Source of the DNA: Flavobacterium succinicans LMG 10402
GTDB taxonomy: Bacteria; Bacteroidota; Bacteroidia; Flavobacteriales; Flavobacteriaceae
Assembly: GCF_000611675.1 (NCBI RefSeq)
Contig: NZ_JATV01000008.1
Location: forward strand, 1-64,000
DNA: 64,000 bases
Direction of reading: 5' to 3'
A program made the translations under genes and the position numbers. Within the stretch, counting starts at the first letter, position 1. Each line of letters opens with the position of its first letter. Of this stretch, positions 24,643 to 32,389 are shown piece by piece. The notes under the pieces were generated by a model that was given only the letters and a program-made list of their open reading frames with translations, ran no database searches and was not told the origin of the DNA.

Positions 24643-25719
24643 ATGAAATTACTAATTAAAACTGTATTTGGAATTCTAATTTTACTAAATTATTCAAATT
24701 CATTTTCGCAAGAAATTAAATACAATCCTTCTTCAAAATCGATAAAGCCAACATTATTTGCTGATTTAGACGAAACGTGCCAAACGCCAGACGGAATGGC
24801 GTTGGACAAAAAAGGAAATTTATATCTGTCGGTTACCAATCCAACAACTTTTGAAAAGTTTGGAAGTAAAATTCTAACTTTCGATAAAAACGATAAACCG
24901 ATCACTTGGTTCGATAAATTGCCGTTGCATCCAGAAACCAAAAGAGTACATCCAATGGGAATGGAGTTTGGTCCTGATGGAAATTTATATGTGATAGACA
25001 ATCAGTGTTTTGCAAGGAAATCGGATATTTCAAGATTAATTAGGGTTATTGTGAAAGATGGAAAGCCAATTGAGTCAGAAGTTTTAGTCGAAGGATTTAA
25101 TTTTTCTGATGGACTTCGTTGGTTTAAAAACCGAATTTATATTACAGATGCATCCTTTAAAAATAGTACGGAAAGTGGTATTTATAGTTTTTCATTAGAA
25201 GAATTAAATAAAAATAAGATTGTTTTAGATGTTTCAAATAAACAAAAAAATCTAATTAGCACTTTTAGATTGAAGCCTGAAACCGAGAAACATTCACTTG
25301 GAATTGACGGAATCGCATTTGATAAAAAAGGCAATTTATATGCAGGAAGTTTCGGAGATGGTGTAATTACTAAAATTGATTTTTTTAAAAATGGAAAAGT
25401 AAAATCGAAGAAAGTTGTTTTTGATTCAGATAAATTAAAATGCTGTGACGGTTTTTTTTATGACAAGGAAAGGAATGCTATTTTCATCGCCAATTATGAT
25501 AACAACAGTGTGCATCAACTGGATTTAAATACTAACACAATCACTACAATTTGGGAAAACGGTAACAATGATGGTGCCGACGGACAATTGGATAATCCTT
25601 GTGAGACGATTATTTATAAAGGAAAATTATTGGTGGTAAACTATGATACATTTAAAGGTCCAAAAAACACAGAAATAGATAATTTTCATACAATTTCTAG
25701 TTTTAAGTTGGAAAAATAA
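24643..25719 (+). CDS. SMP-30/gluconolactonase-like secreted beta-propeller
   Basis: A 358-aa exported protein with signal peptide MKLLIKTVFGILILLNYSNS. The rest is a six-bladed propeller with repeated xxPDGMALDKKGNLYLS, FGPDGNLYVIDNQ, GLRWFKNRIYITDAS, GIAFDKKGNLYAGSFGDG, CCDGFFYDKERNAIFIANYDNN-type strands, as in the SMP-30/gluconolactonase/LRE-like region. The paired Cys in LKCCDGF is unusual. It probably acts on a lactone or sugar derivative, substrate unknown. The upstream sensor-kinase locus is divergent from it. Confidence 0.8.
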   Translation: MKLLIKTVFGILILLNYSNSFSQEIKYNPSSKSIKPTLFADLDETCQTPDGMALDKKGNLYLSVTNPTTFEKFGSKILTFDKNDKPITWFDKLPLHPETKRVHPMGMEFGPDGNLYVIDNQCFARKSDISRLIRVIVKDGKPIESEVLVEGFNFSDGLRWFKNRIYITDASFKNSTESGIYSFSLEELNKNKIVLDVSNKQKNLISTFRLKPETEKHSLGIDGIAFDKKGNLYAGSFGDGVITKIDFFKNGKVKSKKVVFDSDKLKCCDGFFYDKERNAIFIANYDNNSVHQLDLNTNTITTIWENGNNDGADGQLDNPCETIIYKGKLLVVNYDTFKGPKNTEIDNFHTISSFKLEK

Positions 25720-25788
25720 AATGGCAAACTCGCACGCTACGATTTCTCCTTTATCGCAATTTACAAAATTGGAGAGCATGACAAAAAC

Positions 25789-25833
25789 AAACCCCACAAG
25801 ACCTCAAAATAATTTGAATTCTTGTGGGGTTTT
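25789..25833. terminator. Bidirectional terminator of a recurring type
   Basis: Stem AAACCCCACAAG / CTTGTGGGGTTT with inner CTCAAA / TTTGAA pairs. It shares TTTGAATTCTTGTGGGG with the one at 21302-21346. It separates convergent genes. Confidence 0.8.
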
Positions 25834-25883
25834 AAATCTTAAATCACAAATCGTTAATCCAAAATCTGCAATCTTTTACATCT

Positions 25884-27512
25884 TTATTCTCCTAAAAATG
25901 GATATCTGTAATCTGTTGGAGTAACAAACGTTTCTTTGATAGTTCTTGGAGAAACCCAACGCAATAAGTTCAAGGCAGAACCAGCTTTGTCGTTGGTTCC
26001 TGAAGCTCTTGCGCCACCAAACGGTTGCATGCCTACTACAGCACCTGTTGGTTTATCATTGATATAGAAATTACCTGCTGCATTTTGTAAAGCTACAGTT
26101 GCTTCTTCGATGGCGTAACGGTCTTGGCTGAAGATGGCTCCTGTTAAAGCGTACTCAGAAGTGGTATCTACTAATTTTAAGGTTTCTGCCCAATTCGCAT
26201 CTTCGTAAACATAGATTGTGATTACAGGACCGAATAATTCGGTTTCCATTGTCGTGTACTTTGGATTGCTGGTTACGATAATGGTAGGTTCGATAAAATA
26301 CCCAACCGATTTGTCATAATTTCCACCAACAATAATTTCTGCATCAGCATCTTTTTTCGCTTGATCAATATAGCTAGCTAATTTGTCAAATGATCCTTCG
26401 TGAATTACAGCAGTAATGAAGTTTCCAAAATCTTCTGGAGAACCCATTTTCATTGATTTGGTATCTGTAATCAATTGCTCTTTCAAGGCTGGCCACATAC
26501 TTTGAGGTACATAAGCTCTTGATGCAGCAGAACATTTTTGTCCTTGAAATTCGAAAGCGCCACGAACAATTCCTGTCGCTACTTGTTTTACGTTAGCACT
26601 TGGATGCGCTACCACGAAATCTTTACCACCAGTTTCTCCTACAATTCTTGGGTAGGTTTTGTAATGGTGAATGTTCGTTCCGATTTTAGACCAGATATCT
26701 TTAAATACATGTGTTGAACCTGTAAAGTGGATTCCAGCGAAATCACGACTAGCCAAAACCGTGTCGGTAATCATTAAAGCATCTCCAAAAACCACATTGA
26801 TTACACCATCAGGAACTCCTGCTTCTTTGAACACATCGATGATGATTTTTGCAGAGAATACTTGGCTGTCGCTTGGTTTCCAGATCACTACGTTACCCAT
26901 CATTGCAGCACTTGCTGGAAGATTGGCAGCGATAGCAGTAAAATTGAATGGAGTGATCGCGTATACGAATCCTTCTAACGGACGGTATTCCAATCGGTTC
27001 CACATGTCAGAAGTGGAGGCTGGTTGATCAGCATAGATTTGAGTCATAAACTCTACGTTAAAACGTAAAAAGTCAATTAACTCACAAGATGCATCAATTT
27101 CAGCTTGGTGAATATTTTTAGATTGCGCAATCATCGTTGCAGCATTAATTCTAGCTCTGTATGGTCCAGCAATCAACTCGGCAGCTTTTAAGAAAATAGC
27201 AGCACGTTGTTCCCATGCCATATTTGCCCATGCTGTTCTGGCTTCAAGAGCACTAGCAATGGCTTTTTCAACATGTACTTTTTCGGCTAAATGATACGTT
27301 CCTACTACGTGTTGGTGATCGTGTGGAGCGGTCATAGTTCTGGTGTTACCCGTTTTTATTTCTTCACTACCAATATATAAAGGAACGTCAATTTTTGAAT
27401 TCCACATTTCTTTGTAGGCCGCAAGTACTGCTGCTTTTTCAGGTGAGTTTGGGGCGTAACCTTTTACAGGTTCGTTAACTGCTTTTGGTACGTTAAAAAA
27501 TCCTTTTAGCAT
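25884..27512 (-). CDS. pruA: L-glutamate gamma-semialdehyde dehydrogenase
   Basis: A 542-aa NAD-dependent aldehyde dehydrogenase catalysing the second step of proline breakdown, giving glutamate. The catalytic Cys is in FEFQGQKCSAASRAYVP, and the general-base Glu in VGETGGKDFVVAHPSA. FTGSTHVFKDIW is the NAD loop, and VGMQPFGGARASGTNDKAGS is the PruA C-terminal hallmark. The length matches stand-alone P5C dehydrogenases. There is no proline dehydrogenase beside it. Confidence 0.95.
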   Translation of the reverse strand: MLKGFFNVPKAVNEPVKGYAPNSPEKAAVLAAYKEMWNSKIDVPLYIGSEEIKTGNTRTMTAPHDHQHVVGTYHLAEKVHVEKAIASALEARTAWANMAWEQRAAIFLKAAELIAGPYRARINAATMIAQSKNIHQAEIDASCELIDFLRFNVEFMTQIYADQPASTSDMWNRLEYRPLEGFVYAITPFNFTAIAANLPASAAMMGNVVIWKPSDSQVFSAKIIIDVFKEAGVPDGVINVVFGDALMITDTVLASRDFAGIHFTGSTHVFKDIWSKIGTNIHHYKTYPRIVGETGGKDFVVAHPSANVKQVATGIVRGAFEFQGQKCSAASRAYVPQSMWPALKEQLITDTKSMKMGSPEDFGNFITAVIHEGSFDKLASYIDQAKKDADAEIIVGGNYDKSVGYFIEPTIIVTSNPKYTTMETELFGPVITIYVYEDANWAETLKLVDTTSEYALTGAIFSQDRYAIEEATVALQNAAGNFYINDKPTGAVVGMQPFGGARASGTNDKAGSALNLLRWVSPRTIKETFVTPTDYRYPFLGE

Positions 27513-27631
27513 GGTTTTTATTTTAGATGATTGTAAATACTAATTAATATTATTGGGTTTTTCCAAAATTTGAGGTAAAAGTACAAAGTAAAAATGAAAT
27601 TTTCATTCTAGAATATAGAATAAAAGTCAAA

Positions 27632-28018
27632 TTAATTCAAGGCAAAAGGAGCGCACAATCTAAAATTAGGCACAAATACTTTGAAATTTTTAGTGGTAGT
27701 AAAATTTATCATGTTGAAATACCCTTTCATGGCGCCATAAGGAGAGGAAAGTAAACAACCAGAACTATACGTGTGTTGCTCTCCAGGTTTCAAGACGGGT
27801 TTTTTCCCGATTACACCTTCTCCGTCTACCATTTCGTTGTCATTGAGTGAGTCATAGATTTCCCAATGACGCGAGGTCAGTTGAACGGAATCTTTACTAT
27901 GATTTTCAATAGTTATCTGATAACTAAAGGCAAAGTGAATTTTATAGTTTTTGAAGTATGTCCCTTCAAAACTAGTCAAAACCGAAATTTTTATGCCTCG
28001 TGTTATTTGTGAAACCAT
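27632..28018 (-). CDS. apaG: ApaG domain protein
   Basis: A 128-aa ApaG protein (fibronectin-III-like fold). Features are MVSQITRGIKISVLTSFEG, FAFSYQITIENHSKDSVQLTSRHWEIYDS (in parts), GVIGKKPVLKPGEQHTYSSGCLLSSPYGAMKGYF and FKVFVPNFRLCAPFALN. The family binds nucleotides or metal weakly and has been linked to Co2+ tolerance, but the molecular role is not settled. A −7 box lies 26 bases upstream of the ATG. Confidence 0.94.
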   Translation of the reverse strand: MVSQITRGIKISVLTSFEGTYFKNYKIHFAFSYQITIENHSKDSVQLTSRHWEIYDSLNDNEMVDGEGVIGKKPVLKPGEQHTYSSGCLLSSPYGAMKGYFNMINFTTTKNFKVFVPNFRLCAPFALN

Positions 28019-28043
28019 AGGGTGTGAATAGTTACTAGTGGTA

Positions 28044-28051
28044 CAAAATTA
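28044..28051 (-). promoter_or_regulatory. −7 box TAATTTTG for apaG
   Basis: Perfect TAnnTTTG on the minus strand between the Plug gene and apaG, so apaG has its own promoter. Confidence 0.6.
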
Positions 28052-28083
28052 CAAAAAAATGTATTGGAATTCTTTTTTTTAAC

Positions 28084-29346
28084 TTAATTGGTTGCGCCTA
28101 CAGATGTTAGTGCGACAAATCCTATGACGCGATCATATCGCTGCGTGTTTTCTCTATAATAAACGATCACTTCGTATTCATTTTCGGTTTGAAAAAAGTT
28201 GCCGTCGATGCTGTTTTCTAAATCTATTTTTCCTTTGGCATCGGCCACCACATATTGATAATTAGTAAAGCCTTGTTTGATTAATAATGCTTTTTCAAAT
28301 ACTTTTTTCTTTTCATTGTATTCCATTTTATTTTCGGGAGCAATAGCGTAATTATTAAACATGCCATTGATGTAAATGCCTTTGTCAATTTGAAAAGCTG
28401 GAGCCGATAAACTAAAATAAACCCAAGCATAATCGGCTTCAATTTTTGGATTGGTGGCATTAAGGTTGCGTACTACAAAATTTCCGTTTACATCTTGCGT
28501 AAAACTATAAGGAAAATTGGCTCGGGCATCGTCTGTAAATAAGAAACTGTTGTAAATCCCACCATTAGAACTAATTTTAGCTACATTATTGGCTGCATTT
28601 CTAATTTCTTTATTATCAAAAAAACGGAATTCATTGCCTGCCCAAAACTGAGTTTCGGTATCGTACTTGTAAATCAATTCATTGCCAATGGTGTATTGTG
28701 GGACAATGTTTTTGATGCCCGTGTTGAATTGACGGTTTTGTAGCAACAAAACTTTGACATTTTGCAACGGATTTTGAAAGGTAAGGCTCTTGGACGTTAT
28801 GGTGAAATCTAGATTTTGTTTGCTTTCAATGGTATTTAGATTTCGGCCTCTTTTGATTTGTAATCTTACACTGGCGAGATCTTCGTAGATAATAAATTTT
28901 CTAGAAAAAACAACTTCTCTATCGTCGTTTAATATTTTAATAATATAATTCCCGCTTAAGGTTAATTGGGTAAACTGATTGGGTATACTGAGTTGGTAAT
29001 GTGAATAGAGTTGAAGGCAGTTGAAGGAATTGGAATAGTTGATGATTCTTTGATTATCAAGCCCTTTGAGGTATTCTTGTTTGGGTATGTCTGAGGGTAC
29101 CCAATTATAATCGCAATGCATAATTTCGTAATAATAATCAGCTTCATTCCCAAATAAATCATCAAAGTTGAGCTCAAAAGATTCTCCTAATTTAAAGACC
29201 GGAATTACATTTTGGCCATTGTCCATAAAGGAAACGGTCTTAATGTTGTATGGTGGAAGTATTTCTTTAATAGCTTGAGCTTCAAGTGTGTCTATGAATA
29301 ATAAGCCAAGTAATCCAAAGATGATTTTAAAAAAGGGGTTCCTCAT
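28084..29346 (-). CDS. Type IX secretion system Plug protein (DUF5103)
   Basis: A 420-aa secreted protein of the DUF5103 family, renamed for the F. johnsoniae Plug protein that closes the periplasmic side of the SprA translocon of the type IX secretion system. A signal peptide covers about 1-24. Typical blocks are NIKTVSFMDNG, YYYEIMHCDYNWVPSDIPKQEYL, SNSFNCLQLYSHYQL, ADYAWVYFSLSAP and the C-terminal NEYEVIVYYRENTQRYDRVIGF. The apaG neighbour is, to my memory, common in flavobacteria. Confidence 0.85.
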   Translation of the reverse strand: MRNPFFKIIFGLLGLLFIDTLEAQAIKEILPPYNIKTVSFMDNGQNVIPVFKLGESFELNFDDLFGNEADYYYEIMHCDYNWVPSDIPKQEYLKGLDNQRIINYSNSFNCLQLYSHYQLSIPNQFTQLTLSGNYIIKILNDDREVVFSRKFIIYEDLASVRLQIKRGRNLNTIESKQNLDFTITSKSLTFQNPLQNVKVLLLQNRQFNTGIKNIVPQYTIGNELIYKYDTETQFWAGNEFRFFDNKEIRNAANNVAKISSNGGIYNSFLFTDDARANFPYSFTQDVNGNFVVRNLNATNPKIEADYAWVYFSLSAPAFQIDKGIYINGMFNNYAIAPENKMEYNEKKKVFEKALLIKQGFTNYQYVVADAKGKIDLENSIDGNFFQTENEYEVIVYYRENTQRYDRVIGFVALTSVGATN

Positions 29347-29516
29347 TTTGATTGTTTTGTAATGTAAATATACTAAACCGCTTTATTTAACGTGTTTTTT
29401 TGTAGTTAAATCGTCGACATGATTTTTTTGGAAGTAATTTCTGTTAATTTTTTTATAATGTAGATTTTGATTTGACGTTAAATCAATAGTTTTACATGAT
29501 CAACAAAAAATTATTT

Positions 29517-32330
29517 ATGAAAAAAATCAACCAATTCGCATTGGGGATATTATTGTTTCCAGTAACAATGATAGCCCAAACTATGGATTATGGACAGGCT
29601 ATTCCATTTGATCCGAATGTCAAAACCGGTAAACTCGATAATGGGTTAACCTACTACATTAAAAAGAATGCCAAACCAGAAAAAAAGGTAGACCTTAGAT
29701 TGGTCGTAAACGCAGGTTCTATTTTGGAAGACGATGACCAACAAGGATTGGCTCACTTTATGGAGCACATGTGTTTTAACGGAACCAAACGTTTTCCGAA
29801 AAATCAATTAGTAGATTATTTGCAAAGTATTGGAGTTAAATTTGGTCAACATCTTAACGCTTACACTAGCTTTGACGAAACCGTTTATTTTCTTCCAATT
29901 CCATCCGATAATCCAGAAAAATTAGAAAAAGGATTTCAAATTTTAGAGGACTGGGCATTTAATACCGTACTGACACCTGAGGAAATTGATAAAGAACGCG
30001 GAGTAGTTCTAGAAGAATATCGTTTAGGATTAGGTGCTCAAAAAAGAATGATGAGTCGTTATCTTCCTAAAATGATGCACAATTCTAAATATGCCAATCG
30101 TTTGCCTATTGGTCAAAAAGAGATTTTAGAAAAATTCAAATACGAAACCTTAACTCGTTTCTATAAAGATTGGTACCGTCCAAATTTGATGAGCGTTATT
30201 GTGGTTGGAGATATTGATGTGGCCGAAATGGAAAAGAAAATTAAAGAACATTTCTCAGCTTATAAAAACCCAGCCAACGAAAAAGTGAGAAACGTTTTTG
30301 AAGTACCCAATCACAAGGAAACTTTTGTTGCGGTAGAAAGTGATAAAGAAGCTTCGAATACTCAGGTGCAGTTGGTCTACAAAGATTATGATGCACCAAA
30401 GAAAATTACAACAATTGGAGATTTTAGAAGTTACCTTGTAGAAGGCTTGTTTACCACTTTATTGAACAATCGTCTTGAGGAATTGACTAATTCTGCTACA
30501 CCGCCCTTTACTTTTGGATATTCCTATTATGGAGGGACGTATGCTAGAACTAAAAAGGCCTATCAGTCTGTTGCCATGATGGCTGAAGACAAGCAATTAA
30601 GCGCTTTGAAAGTGTTGGTGACTGAAAATGAAAGAGCCAGGAAATTTGGATTTACTGCTGGTGAATTGGATAGAGCTAAAGCGGATTTCTTAGCCCAAAT
30701 TGAAAAAAGCTATAATGACAGAACTAAAACAGATTCCGAGAATTTTGTAGAAGAAATACAATTGAATTTCCTTGAAAAAGAACCAGTACCTGGAATAGAA
30801 TGGACTTTTGAAACCATGAAAAAAATATTGCCAACGATTGCTTTGGCAGATGTAAATGGGTTTATCAAAAATTATATCAAAGAAGATAACCGTGTGGTTG
30901 TTTTTACTGGACCACAAAAAGATAACTTGAAAAAAGTTACGGAACAAGAAGTGTTAGAAACGCTAAAAGTAAATGAAGCGGATTTGAAACCTTACGAAGA
31001 TAAGGCGGTGGCGACGAGTTTACTTAGAAAAGAGGTAAAAGAAGGAACTGTAGTAAAAAGAGAAACCAATGCTATTTTAGGCACCAAAACGTTAATCTTG
31101 TCTAATGGCATAAAAGTAGTATACAAAACGACCGATTTCAAAAACGACGAAGTGCTTTTTGAAGCAGTAAGTTTAGGTGGAAGTAATTTGTATTCTAATG
31201 AAGAGATGAAAAAAGTACAATTTGCAAACGGTGCTCTTGCTGAAGCGGGATTCTCTGGATTGAAATTGAATGATATCAACAAATTCATGACTGGAAAAAT
31301 TGCACGTGTTAATCCATACATTGGTCAAACAACAGAAGGACTTAGAGGGAATACCACCCCAAAAGATTTAGAATATTTGTTCCAAATGGTGCATGCTTAT
31401 TTCACGGATTTGAATTTTGATCAAGAAGCATTTGAAGGCTTTAAACAAAAACAAGCTAGTTTTTTCAAAAACATGGCTTCACAACCACAATATTATTTCC
31501 AACAAGAGTTTTATGCCTTTTTGAATAAAGAAAACCCAAGATTTAACGGAATCATGCCAACAGATAAATCATGGGCAGATACAGATTATAAATTAGCGTA
31601 CGACAAATACAAAGAGCGTTTTGCTAATGCAGCCGATTTTGAATTTTTCTTCGTTGGAAATGTAGATGATAAAACCATTGAAGCTTTTGCTACTAAATAC
31701 TTGGCGTCTTTACCTGCAACAGCAACTAAAGAGAAAACAGTAGACTTAGGTTACCGAATGCTAAAAGGTGATTTGAAGAAAGTGGTAAACAAAGGAACCG
31801 ATCCTAAAAGTAATGTGAATATTATGTTTTATGGTGAGGCTAAATATTCTCCAAAAGAGGCTTTAGTAATGGAAGCTTTAGGTGAAGTGTTGACTATCAA
31901 ATTGATTGAACAATTGCGTGAATCTGAAAGTGGGGTATATGGGGTTTCAGCTCGTGGTAGTATGAACAAAGTGCCTTACGGATCTTATAATTTTACTATT
32001 AATTTCCCTTGTGGTCCTGATAATGCAGAGAAGCTTACAGCATCGGCATTGAACGAGTTACAAAAGATTATTACCAACGGTCCAGAGGAAAAAGATGTAG
32101 CCAAATACAAAGAAGGGGAATTAGCTGATTATAGAAAAGACAGTAAAGAAAACCGTTTTTGGTTGACTAATTTTACTAGATCTTTCTTGAACGGAAGCAA
32201 TCCTGAAAATGCCTTGAAATACGAAGCAGAAGTGAATGCTATAACTGCAAAAGATATTCAAGAAGTGGCCAAAAAATATTTAACCAAAGACAAAGTAATT
32301 GGGATGTTGATGCCTGAAAGTAAGTCATAA
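29517..32330 (+). CDS. M16 family zinc metallopeptidase (tandem-domain)
   Basis: A 937-aa exported peptidase with signal peptide MKKINQFALGILLFPVTMIAQ. The first M16 domain has the inverted zinc motif HFMEHMCFNG (HxxEH), with the distal Glu in ERGVVLEEYRLG. The second half (from about residue 520) repeats the fold without HxxEH, as is normal for pitrilysin-like two-domain enzymes, and carries the substrate-binding R/Y in ESESGVYGVSARGS. An upstream in-frame ATG at 29496 is rejected as it lies in the expected promoter/leader region and would put seven residues before the signal peptide. It is probably periplasmic. Confidence 0.94.
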   Translation: MKKINQFALGILLFPVTMIAQTMDYGQAIPFDPNVKTGKLDNGLTYYIKKNAKPEKKVDLRLVVNAGSILEDDDQQGLAHFMEHMCFNGTKRFPKNQLVDYLQSIGVKFGQHLNAYTSFDETVYFLPIPSDNPEKLEKGFQILEDWAFNTVLTPEEIDKERGVVLEEYRLGLGAQKRMMSRYLPKMMHNSKYANRLPIGQKEILEKFKYETLTRFYKDWYRPNLMSVIVVGDIDVAEMEKKIKEHFSAYKNPANEKVRNVFEVPNHKETFVAVESDKEASNTQVQLVYKDYDAPKKITTIGDFRSYLVEGLFTTLLNNRLEELTNSATPPFTFGYSYYGGTYARTKKAYQSVAMMAEDKQLSALKVLVTENERARKFGFTAGELDRAKADFLAQIEKSYNDRTKTDSENFVEEIQLNFLEKEPVPGIEWTFETMKKILPTIALADVNGFIKNYIKEDNRVVVFTGPQKDNLKKVTEQEVLETLKVNEADLKPYEDKAVATSLLRKEVKEGTVVKRETNAILGTKTLILSNGIKVVYKTTDFKNDEVLFEAVSLGGSNLYSNEEMKKVQFANGALAEAGFSGLKLNDINKFMTGKIARVNPYIGQTTEGLRGNTTPKDLEYLFQMVHAYFTDLNFDQEAFEGFKQKQASFFKNMASQPQYYFQQEFYAFLNKENPRFNGIMPTDKSWADTDYKLAYDKYKERFANAADFEFFFVGNVDDKTIEAFATKYLASLPATATKEKTVDLGYRMLKGDLKKVVNKGTDPKSNVNIMFYGEAKYSPKEALVMEALGEVLTIKLIEQLRESESGVYGVSARGSMNKVPYGSYNFTINFPCGPDNAEKLTASALNELQKIITNGPEEKDVAKYKEGELADYRKDSKENRFWLTNFTRSFLNGSNPENALKYEAEVNAITAKDIQEVAKKYLTKDKVIGMLMPESKS

Positions 32331-32352
32331 ATTACAAAAAGAACATAAAACC

Positions 32353-32389
32353 AAAACCTGCTATTTCATTGAAGTAGCAGGTTTTTTTA
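32353..32389. terminator. Bidirectional terminator
   Basis: Perfect 11-bp stem AAAACCTGCTA / TAGCAGGTTTT and a T-run, between the convergent M16 gene and the SNF2 helicase gene. Confidence 0.85.
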
